64,000 bases of DNA from Aedes albopictus (taxonomy: Eukaryota > Arthropoda > Insecta > Diptera > Culicidae). The translations under genes and the position numbers were made by a program. Below the pieces are notes generated by a model that saw only the letters and a program-made list of their open reading frames with translations, ran no database searches and was not told the DNA's origin. Numbering within the stretch: the stretch's first letter is position 1; every line of letters begins with the position of its first letter. This document shows, piece after piece, positions 20,901 through 30,649 of the stretch. Where the stretch lies: NCBI RefSeq assembly GCF_035046485.1, contig NC_085137.1, positions 456,129,004 to 456,193,003 of the forward strand, read 5' to 3'.

Positions 20901-23900
20901 TATTTTTACTTGGCCAAACGTAATTCTAAGCAGTTTTTTTGGCAAGTGTTACTAAAACAAATAATGTTATTATATGGAACATGAGCTTGAGCTTGAGCTT
21001 GAGCTTGATTGACCGCCCGTGGATGCTACTCCAGTATCGCCAGACCAGCTGCACTCACACAAGGACCAATGAGATAACTGCCGGGGACTAGCATGCATCT
21101 TCAGTGTGTGAGCGTTGGTGATCTTCTATTTTTAGGCGACAATGGCGCCTGCCACGTCAGGTTGCAGGTCAATGTGGGGAAGGGGGTAAGGAAGTGATGA
21201 TTGCAATCGTTTGTATCCACATCTGGCCGAATATACCTCTGCGCCAGCACAAATTCATGCGGATGTTGGAGTGTTGGGAATTGGTTGGCAGAAGGTTCAC
21301 ACATTGGTGTGTGGATACCAGGGGAAGGTGTGATAGAATTATGTGTTTTTATTATTTTGAAGATGTGCGGCACAGTTCGCTTGATTGCATAACTTGTAGG
21401 CGTTTTCTAATAGGATTGTGACACTGTGCTGTGAAAGTTTTTGAAGGAAGGGAAACGGCTTTTTCAACCCGCTTCTGTTCTAGCGACGGCTATGAACATG
21501 TTTGTATACATGAGTTGTATATGTAGAGAGCAGAGAGAAAGTATATAGAAAGATACAAAGTAGGAGGAAAGGGACGGGCCAGGGATTGAACCCAGGACCT
21601 TCTGCATATAAATCAGAAGCGGTAGCCACTAGACCACCAAGCCCGTCTATATATGTTATTATATGGAACATGAGAGACGAACATAAAACAATAAAGCCTA
21701 TAGGCTTTCTGAAATAAAATGTAAAATTGTTAAAAAGAATTAACGATTGCTCAAAGGAATTCAGCAATAAGGCCAGTTTCGTGTTCAAAAGGAATCGCTC
21801 AAGAAAGTTTTAGACCAATTCCTGGAATAAAAATTCCACAGTGACAGCCATTTGAATTGTCATTCCTTCGCAACTGCGTACTGCGAAGAAAAACGGTTTC
21901 TTGGGCGATTCATGCAAGAATTTCTGTAATATAATTGCTTTCCATCAAAAGTTTGAATATTTTTCAAAGAAGCCTGTGTGCCAAAAATGGCTGAATCTGA
22001 ACATGTTGTTTAAATTAAGTTGATATGAAACATCTTCAAAATTTTAACATAAGTATCAGGCATACTGTATCAATTCTAGTGGAAATGATGTTTTGACGTT
22101 CAAACTAAAAATGAGAAGAAATGTGAAAGTACTTTACAGTTGCAAAAATGTACATGTAAGGTACCCCGGGGCAAGTGAGAATCCGGGGCAAGTGAGACCT
22201 ACGGCTATAATTTTATCAATTTTTTGTTTTTAAGGCAAACATTCTTCATGGAAAACATAGGTATCACACCAACGGATACTTTGAATTCAAAAATTGTTAT
22301 TGTTCTCACCATAAAGATACCATATATGTTATTGTTGTTCATATGTAATTTTCAATTCATTAAGTGAGATTAACGTGCTCTTCTATATTCGTCGTTTAAA
22401 AACATTCTATTCAAATAAAGTCATACTTTTTCGGTTTCAGGATAATATTTGGAGTGCTTGCAAATTATTTTAAGCGAAAAAGGTGTAATTTATTTTCATT
22501 TATTACCCTAAGTTAACTGCTCCCACTTGCTCCAGTGCATTTCAGCATCTGGGGCAAGTGAGACCTATGAGAGTAAACAAACACAATGCCATAGTTTGAT
22601 CTCGCTGTCTTCAACCTAAGTTACAATTCACACAAAAGTGAAGTAAAAATCGGTGCCTTAAATAATAAATCGTTGAAATATGTTTAATTACTACTATTCT
22701 GATGATGAAGCTATTGTTTAAAATAGTAAAGCCTTGGGTAGAACATATTTTTTTCCGAAACCATCTAGTTTTCATATTTTCATCAAAGCACATTCTATTT
22801 TTTTTTTTCGTTTTCCATTGCATAATGAGCTTTTCTGAGTGTTAAGAAACCGGCCATAAAGTATGAAAAAATGGAAAACGACTTATTCAAAGTTCACGAT
22901 TTAAACATCTTTATTCAATGATCGGAAAATTATGTAAGGGAAAACATAACATCTGTAAAACTTGAAAAATCTTTTGACGAGATTCATCAACTATGTAAAA
23001 TAAAGAGCAAGTTTGGAAACGTTCCGGCATGTAACTGTATAGCGCTTTTTGTATGAAAAAATCAATTTGTTTTGCACAAGATACTAATGTTAAATCAACT
23101 TTTTTGTCAGTGATGCGTTATTATGAGTGTTACGTAATTTATGCACGATACCACAAAACACTTCCAACATAAATCGCTAGACATAGTTATTCGTATAAGC
23201 TATTTATAATTTATGCTACCTGACATATATGCAGCAACTATATTAAGCCATTTGTACAAACATTCCGAATGAGTCCCACTTGCCCCGTGATACGGAGTAA
23301 ATGAAGATCTTCTCCACTTTTCATTATATGTATAATATATAGAATGTAAAAATTTTGAAACAGTTTTAATGCCCGTTATTAAGGAGAAATATACCAACAA
23401 TGTCTTTTAGAACCATTGGAATTATAAAACTAATTATATTTAGAATTTTTTTACTCGACAAAACCAAACTAGCCTTTTTTTAGGTCCCACTTGCCCCGGG
23501 GTACCTTACAGTTTTTACAGAAACCTATGTTTCATTGGCATTGCAAAAAAAATGTTATCAGGAGTTAAAATTCTTAAGAGATTATTTCTGAATTTTACCC
23601 AAAAGAATCTCTTGAAGTTCACCCAGGAGTTTAATTGAAAATTCAAACATATGTTAGTTCTGAAATTTATCCTGGAACAGCTCCTGAACCGATAGGGATT
23701 ATTTTATTCAACACAAGTAAACAAACAAGTAAAAACGGGAAAAAATTGAAAATTTCGGGAAAAAACCGGGAGAAAACCGGGAAATCAAAATCTAAAATTC
23801 ACTGGCCACCCTGTTTTTGGCATTTCCGTAGGATCCATTGCTGATACCTCTAGTCTCATGGAGTGCTTTCCGAAAATTCTTTCAGAGGGTTTTCCAGGCT

Positions 23901-26900
23901 TTTACCCCTAGTTGTGTGGACATTCGGGACATTCTCCCGGGTTATCCTTTTGAGATTTCTCTAATGATTGCTCACGGAGTTCTTGTAGGGATTTATCCAA
24001 AAAAAAATTCTCGGAATACCTCCTATAAAATCCCTTGTAAGAAATTCCCGAAGAAATATCGGTGGAAATATTGCAAGAAAATCTTGGAGAAATTTTGGAA
24101 GGAATTTCGTAAGGAATCCCGAGAAAAACTGCGACATCTCGAAAAAAAAGTTCTGGGAGTAATGCCAGGGAAATATTAGAGAAATTCCAGCAGCAAATCT
24201 GAAAACTTCTAAGAGAAATAACGGGAGAAGCAACCGGTGAAATCCCGCAAAAAAAACTTCAAGAGATATCTCGAGAAAATTCTCTGAAATAATTCCTTGG
24301 GAGAACTTTCCGAGAGAATCTGTCCATAAACTACGTAGACTCTGAAGGGGGAAGAAGGCTGTTTCTGGTCAAAGTCAACGACCCATACACATTTCATAGA
24401 GAAATCCATGGAGGAAATAGGTACGGGAGAAATCACGCGATGAACTCTAGGGATTCCCGGGAAATACTGTAATAAATCCCTGGGAGGACTTCTGCGGAAA
24501 TCTCGGTAGAAACTGTTGAACAGCCATCCCCGAAATGCTCTAAGGAGAAATTCCTTACGCATTTTTTGGTGAATTTGGCAAGGATCTTCGGAAGGAATCC
24601 AGCAAGAAACTTTGGAAGTACATCGGGAAAACCTTTGGACGGGATCCCATAAAAAACTTTGATGGAAATCCCTGGAACAACAGTTGTCAGTTACAGTTAC
24701 TGTCACAAATTCCAGAAGGAAAGCCGGGAAAGTCTCTGAAGGAACTCCTGCGGGAGCAAATCTGGAGAAATCTCTGGATAATGTCATCTGAAGATATCCA
24801 GAAAAAAAAATATTCTGAGAAATTCAAGGAGGAACTTCGATTGAAATAGCGTTAAGAATTTTAGAAGAAACTGCAAGAGAATTTAAAGGAGGAATTGCAG
24901 TTGAAACTCCGGAAGGCATTCAATGAAGAATCTTGGATAGAATGCTGGGGAGAAATCCTCAGAGAAATTTCAGAACAAATTCTGGATAGCTTTTCAAGCG
25001 AATCTCTAAAGAAACTCTTAATTCCCAAAAGGATTTTTTGTGATCACAGATATTCTCTAGCATGAGTTTGCTATTATTCCTGAGAGAGAATAGCAAGGGT
25101 ACTTATCTTGGATATCCTTTAATCTGGTGAAAATCCCGCATAATGTTTATTCCGAACAATTTCCACCCAAGTTTCTCGAGCAATGATTATAATTATTGGA
25201 AAACTATGGAAAATGATGGAGTTTCAAGAAAAACTTGGCGCAACTTATGATTTCGGCAACAGGTATTCGAAAAAAACAAGAATTTTTGATGAAATTCAGG
25301 ACACTGGGAACAAGATGGCGATACTACGGATCGCTTCAGATTTTTTTTAAAGAATTTTTCCAAAGATTCTTCCAGGAATCCTTTAAATGTGTCCTAATGA
25401 AGCGGATCCTAAAGCTATCTCGTAATTTTCTACTGACTACAAGCTAATGTGCTAGGAAGAGACGTACAAACCGCAGCCTGATAGTTTCTATAATAAAGAC
25501 AAAAAAAATTGTCCCAAAGATTGAAGAATTTACACTTGTTGGACTACGTAGATTTGAGAGAGATCGCCGGGAAATTCCTCCCTTCAGAGATTCCTCCGAG
25601 ATTTTCTCTTGAGAAAGTAAATGATTATACCATAAGTTCTCCAGGGCTTCCTTTTGCAATTCTTCCAGAGTTTCTTCCATAGATTCTTTCCACAGAATTC
25701 CACAGTTTTTTTTTTTGTAGGAGTTTCTCCAGCAGTTCCTCTACGAATTCCATCGAAGATTATTTTAGCAGTTTCCCACTGGGAGCGGGGCATTTGGCAT
25801 AATCAAAGTGAACCCTTCTTCATTATGCCAAGTAATCTTTATTTCAAGAGGCCTTAAGCCAAACAGCGTTATGTCAAATGACACAGACCCTATTCCAGCA
25901 AACATTTTTCTAGGAATTCATCCAGAGTTTGTTCCAAAAAAAATCTTCCAGTGATTTCTTGAAGAAAAGGATCCAAAATCTGCAATGGATTTCTTGAGGA
26001 AATCTGTCATCCTCCAGGAACTTCTCCAGTGATTCTACGACGGAATTCTTCATGAGTTCTTCCAAGGATTCCTTCAGGGATTCTTACACAGACTGAACCA
26101 GGATTTCCCTAAGCGATGCTTCTATGAATTTAATTTCACATATTTTCCCCGGAATTTATCTGAGAATTGCTTCCTACATTACAGGAATAAGATTATTCTG
26201 AAAAGTATTCCCAAAACTTTCCAGAATTCCTCCAGAGATTCCACCAAGAAATTCTCTAGGAGTTTCTCCAAAGATTCCAACATGAATTTTTCCTTCAGAA
26301 ATGCTTTCAGAAATTCGTTCAGATTTTCTTCTATGAACTCATCCGGAACTTTCACAATGTCTAACAGTTTCTCTAAGAAGTTATTTTTTAGAATCAAATA
26401 GAAGTTCTCCCATGAATTACTCGAGATATTCTAACAGACAGCTCTCAAGACGTTCTGTCAAGAGATTCCTCCGGATGCTCGTTCTGAGATGCTCATAGGA
26501 ACTCACTCAGAGAGATTCTTCCAAGAACTACACCGCATTGCCTTAATTAGGAATTCCTCGTAGAGTTTTTTCTATGAAATGCTTCAGAAGTTCTTCGAGG
26601 AATTGATCCAGAGATTCTTCAGGAGAAGTTCTTTCAAAAATCCCCACTAGAATTTCTCCAAAGTTTCTTCTTCAGCTGTGTCAGAGATTCTTGCAGGCAT
26701 TGTTCCAGGAGCTCTTCTTTTTCGTGTCGGAGGAGAAATTCTTCGCGAGACTCGTAAATCATTCGTCCACAGGTTCCCATAGGAATTGCTCCAGAGAATT
26801 CTCCAGAAGCTCTTTCAGAAATTAATTTACGAACTTGTTCAGGGATTAGTCTGAAAAAAAACCTCCGAAGAATGTGGCAGAACTCGCTCCAGAGATTCAA

Positions 26901-29202
26901 CCGAAGATTGATTTATTGCTTTCTCCAGAAGTTTCTCGGAAGGTTTTTTTTTAATCGAAAACTGCAGAGATGCCCTCAGAAATTTCTTTGAAGCGTTTTA
27001 CAAGAATTCCCCGGAGATTACTGCAGAACTTCATGCTGAGATTTGTTTTTGTTTAGATGTTACATCAGATCGTGGTTATGATTTGTTAAATGAAATGTTC
27101 CATAGAATTCTCTTTTGTTTTGATGGGATTTGATTGAATTCGTTGTGGATTAGAGATTTCGAATACCAGAGAAAGGGTAATAATTGCATAAAAAACTTGA
27201 AATTATATAGGGTGACGATGGGTATTATCGGCAGGTTTGTTCTCTTCGTCATGGGGGGTTTTTGTGGGCCGAATTGCCTGAAATTTTGGCATGTAATTCA
27301 GCTTAGTTGAGAAGGATTTGAGGCCAACTCTGAGACCTACAGCTTTCAAAAAACCCCCTTGACGAAGAGAACAAAACTGCCGAGAATACGTAAGTTCCCC
27401 TATTAACATCTTACGAAATCGCGATAAAATTTTTGCTGAAATAGCTCGTGTAATCCTTCTAGAATCTTGTTTTTTTAAAAGATTTTTCTAGATCTTAAAA
27501 TTACCCTTAGAGAAATTTCTAACAAAAAAACCCTGGAAAAATCTCGGGGAAAGCTTTATGATTTTACTAGGAACTGCCGCAGAAATTTCGAGAGAAGGCT
27601 CTGATAGCTATGGAAGAAATTGCGGGATGAAGTCTTGGTGGAATCTCGAATAATTCTGGAAAGAATGGCTATAGCCTATAGGAAATCTCGAGAAGAAACC
27701 CTGATTATAATGGTCGTAAATACGCATTATATTGTTAAAATACGTTACTATCAATGGTAGCTCCTATTAATTCAAATGTTTCAATCGATAGAGCAACAAT
27801 AGATCTTATGGTTTCTCACCATAACACCATATTTAAAATGCATTTTTTACAATAGAAAATGGGAATTGTTTTGTATCTTAACAATAAAAAAAAAATCCAA
27901 ATGTTCTGTAACAAATTTGAGTCTACATCGACCATTTATTTTATGGTATTTTTTATCATTGAAACCTCTAGCGTTATCGATTCATCATCATCATCTTTAT
28001 CATTTATCAGGGAAGCCCTAAAGGAACTTCCATTGAAATGTAGGCAAGGAATGGAGTGGTGAGACTATCCACATACAATTTATTCGACACGAAAGTGTTC
28101 CGCAGAACATGGACCTTCTGGATTACATGTTGTGACTTCAAGCAAGGGGCTTATCGAAATGCTAAGAAGTGATACTCATCATCTTCACCATTTAGAAATG
28201 CATCTGATGCGTTTAAAAACATCTGTGATCAAATGATGCAATCTTTCTGCATTCCGCGCGAGTTACTGGTCAACTCTCATCAATGGAGCTGATCGATCGC
28301 CCACCCAAGAATGCTAGATCATACCTCTTTCCGTTGCAACTATTGTCTACCACACCCCAACTAGACAGTATACCTAGAGTCAGAGACATTAATACACCGC
28401 AACAATCAAGTGGAAAACCTTGGCCGAACACCATGCGACGCAAAACTCATCATTCCTAGTTGTGTCAACCAAATACTCTGCATTCTCATACCTGATCAAT
28501 AAAGGTGACCTTCCTGTCGATGAAGGTTCACCTTTCGTAACCTAGAATGCTAGATTAAACTTCTTTCCGTTGCAACTACTGTCTACCACATATCAACTAG
28601 ACAGTATACTGAAAGTCAGAGACATGCGTTTGAAAAGAAATGTATTATAGCAGTACAATACACTGTGTTGTTACGGGGATACCGAAACTTTAAGTTTACG
28701 ATTCAGAATATAGTAACTATAAAGTTTGTTGTTGATTTTTTTTTCAATTAATTGCAGTATTTTCATGGTAACCATAAACGGTATCTTTATGATAAAGTCA
28801 CAGTACATTTGAATAGTAAAACAACACAGTGTATAGTACTCCTATGGTACATTTTCTCTTAAGCGCTATCACCATCAAACAAAAACCATAACCAAACCAT
28901 TAACCGAATATTCCTTCCATCTCTCTCTCCCACGAAACAGCATGGACGCGTACAACATCATCAAGTACCCGCTGACGACGGAAGCGGCGATGAAGAAGAT
29001 CGAGGACAACAACACCCTGGTGTTCCTGATCCACCTGCGCGCCAACAAGAACCACGTCAAGGCCGCGGTCAAGAAGCTGTACGACATCAAGGTCTCCAAG
29101 ATCAACACCCTGGTGCGACCGGACGGCAAGAAGAAGGCCTACGTGCGGCTAGCCCGCGATTACGACGCGCTGGACATTGCCAACAAGATCGGTATCATCT
29201 AA
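14939..29202 (+). CDS. RpL23A: 60S ribosomal protein L23a (uL23), four coding exons, 380 aa
   Basis: Exons 14939-14969, 15405-16126, 16336-16463 and 28941-29202 join with GT-AG introns in compatible phases into 1143 bases: 380 codons plus TAA. The C-terminal part from about residue 252 is the uL23 domain, with [51 protein letters not shown] and a final DIANKIGII. uL23 binds 23S/28S rRNA domain III beside the peptide exit tunnel and docks signal recognition particle. Residues 1 to about 235 are an extra Lys/Ala/Pro-rich arm resembling the C-terminal tail of histone H1. Vertebrate L23a is about 156 residues. Drosophila L23a is known to have a similar but shorter extension, and this one is long. 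The gene is highly expressed in general and probably controlled through its TOP tract. Identification is secure; only the unseen UTR ends are uncertain. Confidence 0.97.
15405..16126 (+). CDS. RpL23A: RpL23A exon 2, histone H1-like extension
   Basis: This exon encodes residues 11-251, almost entirely Lys, Ala and Pro, with tandem AEKKPA-type pentads/hexads around 15500-15600 and later KKPA and AKK runs. Codon use is strongly GC-biased at third positions (GCC, AAG), in contrast to the AT-rich surroundings. The end of the exon, from about 16050, turns into the conserved [16 protein letters not shown] lead-in to uL23. It ends with AAG at 16126 before GTGAGT. The long open frames on the other strand and in the third frame over this exon are composition shadows. 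Confidence 0.95.
16166..16262 (+). ncRNA. Possible C/D-box snoRNA in RpL23A intron 2 (weak)
   Basis: Intron 2 (16127-16335) contains ATGATGA at 16177-16183, a perfect C box, and CTGA at 16254-16257, a D box, 70 bases apart, which is the usual spacing. TTGATGAA at about 16187-16195 could be a C' box. L23a introns host C/D snoRNAs in vertebrates. Against it, I do not see a convincing terminal stem, and short box motifs are common by chance. Confidence 0.2.
16336..16463 (+). CDS. RpL23A: RpL23A exon 3, rRNA-binding N-part of uL23
   Basis: Begins GTCGTCAAGGG after TTTGTAG and encodes [16 protein letters not shown], then [19 protein letters not shown], the basic segment of uL23 that contacts rRNA. 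It ends with two bases of an Arg codon before GTAAGT at 16464 (phase 2), completed by the first base of exon 4. Confidence 0.95.
16666..16753. repeat. 88-nt near-perfect hairpin element in RpL23A intron 3
   Basis: Arms of 33 bases (left begins ACTGCACTGCCGTGAATCGC) pair with one internal mismatch around a 22-base loop containing CATAGGAAAT. A diverged copy with the same loop core (ATAGGAAA..CAGCAAAGATGG) lies at 47069-47148, so this is a dispersed miniature element. Here it lies on the transcribed strand of a highly expressed intron. Confidence 0.7.
16920..17590. repeat. Degenerate satellite in RpL23A intron 3
   Basis: Decayed TTCCAGGAATTTCTTCAGG-type units. The open frames 17085-17327 and 17343-17591 are artefacts of the satellite. 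Confidence 0.6.
17591..17945. mobile_element. Foldback MITE with TA target site, 355 bp
   Basis: Left GGACAGATCGG followed by GTACTAGATTTGTAG is mirrored on the right by CTACAAATCTAGTAC and CGTGCCC. TA lies outside each end (17589-17590, 17946-17947). The halves fold back through GCCTAATTTGATGCTGTTTG. A half copy is at 1586-1755. Confidence 0.7.
17990..18846. repeat. Degenerate satellite in RpL23A intron 3
   Basis: TTCCAGGAATTNCTCNAGG-like decayed units, interrupted at 18847 by the target site of the next element. Confidence 0.55.
18855..19246. mobile_element. hAT-type foldback MITE, 392 bp
   Basis: Starts CAGGGATGGGAACACTCACT and ends with its inverted copy. The 8-bp direct repeat CCGGTAAG flanks it at 18847-18854 and 19247-19254, as hAT elements produce. 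The arms continue inward for about 130 bases (TAGCAAGTGAGTGTAATTC, CGATGTATGGACGACTTTTG). There is no transposase. Confidence 0.88.
19255..20218. repeat. Degenerate satellite in RpL23A intron 3
   Basis: Decayed GGATTTCTTCCGGAGTTTCTC-type units with TCCC/GGGA variants. The open frames between 19529 and 20370 are satellite artefacts. Confidence 0.55.
20986..21652 (-). mobile_element. tRNA-headed SINE-like retroposon with 22-bp target-site duplication
   Basis: Read on the minus strand, a tRNA-like head (about 21647-21572) has A box TGGTCTAGTGG and B box GGTTCAATCC. The body runs about 590 bases and ends in four TCAAGC hexamers, a simple-repeat tail typical of LINE-mobilised elements. A 22-bp direct repeat starting ATGTTATTATATGG flanks it at 20964-20985 and 21653-21674. 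At 667 bp it is long for a SINE and may be composite. Family not named. Confidence 0.75.
22159..23506. mobile_element. TA-flanked TIR element, 1348 bp, inside the CAGGG element
   Basis: Ends AGGTACCCCGGGGCAAGTGA and its inverse, with TA outside each (22157-22158, 23507-23508). Internal echoes of the terminus (GGGGCAAGTGAGACCTA at about 22550, CCCACTTGCCCC at about 23275) suggest sub-terminal repeats. It is mariner-like by target site, with no transposase frame. Confidence 0.7.
23819..27040. repeat. Long degenerate satellite region in RpL23A intron 3
   Basis: Decayed 24-bp-type units in both orientations, with GGGA-rich variants at 23920-24790. The 192-codon minus-strand frame at 24209-24787 is satellite-derived. 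A non-satellite break lies at about 25030-25330. No exon is recognised. Confidence 0.6.
27210..27400. mobile_element. TA-flanked foldback MITE, 191 bp
   Basis: Arms TATTATCGGCAGGTTTGTTC and its inverse GAACAAAACTGCCGAGAATA pair, continuing through CTCTTCGTCA and the GGGGGTTTTT block. TA precedes 27210 and follows 27400. Confidence 0.65.
27401..28640. repeat. Intronic DNA: weak satellite, then an 85-bp duplication
   Basis: Weak satellite to about 27710. The block GAATGCTAGAT..CTTTCCGTTGCAACTA..CTAGACAGTATAC occurs twice, at about 28310-28395 and 28547-28630, about 237 bases apart and roughly 85 percent alike. No exon is seen. Confidence 0.5.
28650..28845. mobile_element. Foldback repeat near RpL23A exon 4
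   Basis: GTACAATACACTGTGTTGTT on the left is mirrored by AACAACACAGTGTATAGTAC on the right. It lies about 95 bases before the exon 4 acceptor. No target-site duplication was resolved. Confidence 0.55.
28941..29202 (+). CDS. RpL23A: RpL23A exon 4, conserved uL23 core and stop
   Basis: The acceptor is CCCACGAAACAG; C28941 completes Arg294, then [19 protein letters not shown] continues to NKIGII and TAA at 29200-29202. This is the most conserved part of uL23. Codons are GC3-rich like exon 2 and unlike the flanking AT-rich DNA. It is separated from exon 3 by 12,477 bases. Confidence 0.96.
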
Positions 29203-29255
29203 GAAGCCAACAGCGACGTGTGTTGTGCGTATTTCCTTTATTCTTTTATGCTTGA

Positions 29256-29261
29256 ATTAAA
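29256..29261 (+). terminator. RpL23A: Poly(A) signal of RpL23A
   Basis: ATTAAA lies 54 bases after the stop codon, giving a short 3' UTR as usual for ribosomal protein mRNAs. Confidence 0.65.
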
Positions 29262-29289
29262 GAAAAAGTCGGATAAGTTACATATGAAC

Positions 29290-30645
29290 TGTGAGAGCAG
29301 CCCTGTGTGGTAGGAATTTACTGTGGAAAGAATATATTCTCAATCCAAAAACCATTACAACCAACGTCTACACTAGGGGCAAGACAAACAAAGTATGTGA
29401 ATTTTGTTGATTGTGTGTCGATTCCACCTGGCGGCAATATCTCTCTGGAGAGATATTGACGCTCGATATAAGAAAAGATACCAAATCAGATCTGGTCTTG
29501 GCATCTTTGTGACATGATATCCGAACGGTCTCCTTCTTTCTTCTCTTTCTTCGACTCGGTTGTTTTCGAAATAATTTCCGGCGATCTTAACCAGCCATTC
29601 AGGATACAATTCAAACAGTATGCGGTATTGTTGAACCGTCTACTTTGCGGTCCGTGTATGGTGTTGGTTCATTAGAGTTGTCCACTGCTCCTAGTGCATT
29701 AGAAATACGATATATCGTATTGTAGTACTCCATTCAAATGTCAGTGTGATTGAAATATAGAAATTACAAAATTAGACGAACAATATTAATTGTGCACCAT
29801 GAAATATTAAACAGGCATAACGGAGCCAAATTCGGTTAAAACTTTTTACAATTTCATGTTTTTGACTATGTTAGTTTGGGGAACCATAAACCATAAATAG
29901 TTGATGTTATTTTACATTCTCTTGTTGAATTATCAGCGAGCGATTATCAGCGTATCAGTCGATTAGATGTTTCGTAAGCCTCGAAGATTGGGTGCGATTC
30001 CCGCTCTAGTTTGAGATTCCATCAAACGGAATGTGTCCTCTGCTGTAAATAATGCGATTGGATTTCGTAAAAATCTGCACACAAAATTGTTTGTCATTGT
30101 AATCTACGAGCATCTATTAGACGATGAAGAATTGGAGGAAATAAAAATACCATAACACTTATGGTTTATACCCTTAACTTTTATAGGTTATAGCTCGAGT
30201 TTCTGTGCTGTGTCTCCTGACTCTTTTCACGATAAATTTGTGCTCACCATACAAATTATAGGATAAAACCATAAGTGTTATTGTATCATCACACCAAACG
30301 CTTCAGTAATAGAAATAACCAGCAGTGGGCACGCTTGCCGTTAACCGTTAACGCATTCCGGATGGATATTTGCTTATATTCACACAAAGGTCACTCATAA
30401 GTTCACTATCAATGTTTTCCAGTTTGCTTGTGAAGTGAACCTTTCTATTGACGTAGAAAAAGTTCAATTTGTACTTTTGGTTTACGAATTATTGAGATGC
30501 GAACGCAATTTAACAGCTAAGCTATTCTCATTCCGTTAACCGTGAATTGTGTTTTCTCATCGACAGCTCGAAAGCTAAAAATTCAAATTGAACTTTTTTT
30601 CTCTCCAATAGAATGGTACACCGCAATTGCAAATTGAGCCACATT
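29290..30645. other. Intergenic DNA with one foldback repeat
   Basis: Positions 30148-30285 form a foldback: CATAACACTTATGGTTTATA against its near-complement ATAAAACCATAAGTGTTATTG. The rest, including a 78-codon minus frame at 29373-29609, shows no recognisable gene. Confidence 0.45.
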
Positions 30646-30649
30646 GAGA

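Larger units (their letters stand above)
20225..23812. mobile_element. 3.6-kb CAGGGTGGCCA-ended TIR element, host of two insertions
   Basis: Left CAGGGTGGCCAGCGAACCGG and right CCGGGAAAT..TTCACTGGCCACCCTG are inverted, each followed inward by runs of ACCGGGAAAA-type repeats. TTTTTG occurs directly outside both ends (20219-20224, 23813-23818), a 6-bp putative target-site duplication. CAGGG termini suggest a hAT relative, but 6 bp is short for that group. It contains the retroposon at 20986-21652 and the TA element at 22159-23506. No transposase is visible, so the copy is defective or non-autonomous. Confidence 0.65.

Noticed and set aside
21572..21647. A tRNA gene on the minus strand
   Set aside because: It is the head of a retroposon flanked by a 22-bp target-site duplication.
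24209..24787. 192-codon minus-strand open frame
   Set aside because: Built of degenerate satellite; no recognisable domain, and neighbouring frames look the same.
28875..29129. 84-codon minus-strand frame over RpL23A exon 4
   Set aside because: Antisense shadow of a strongly conserved exon.
29373..29609. 78-codon minus-strand frame just downstream of RpL23A
   Set aside because: No recognisable family and no transcript signals; kept as unassigned DNA.
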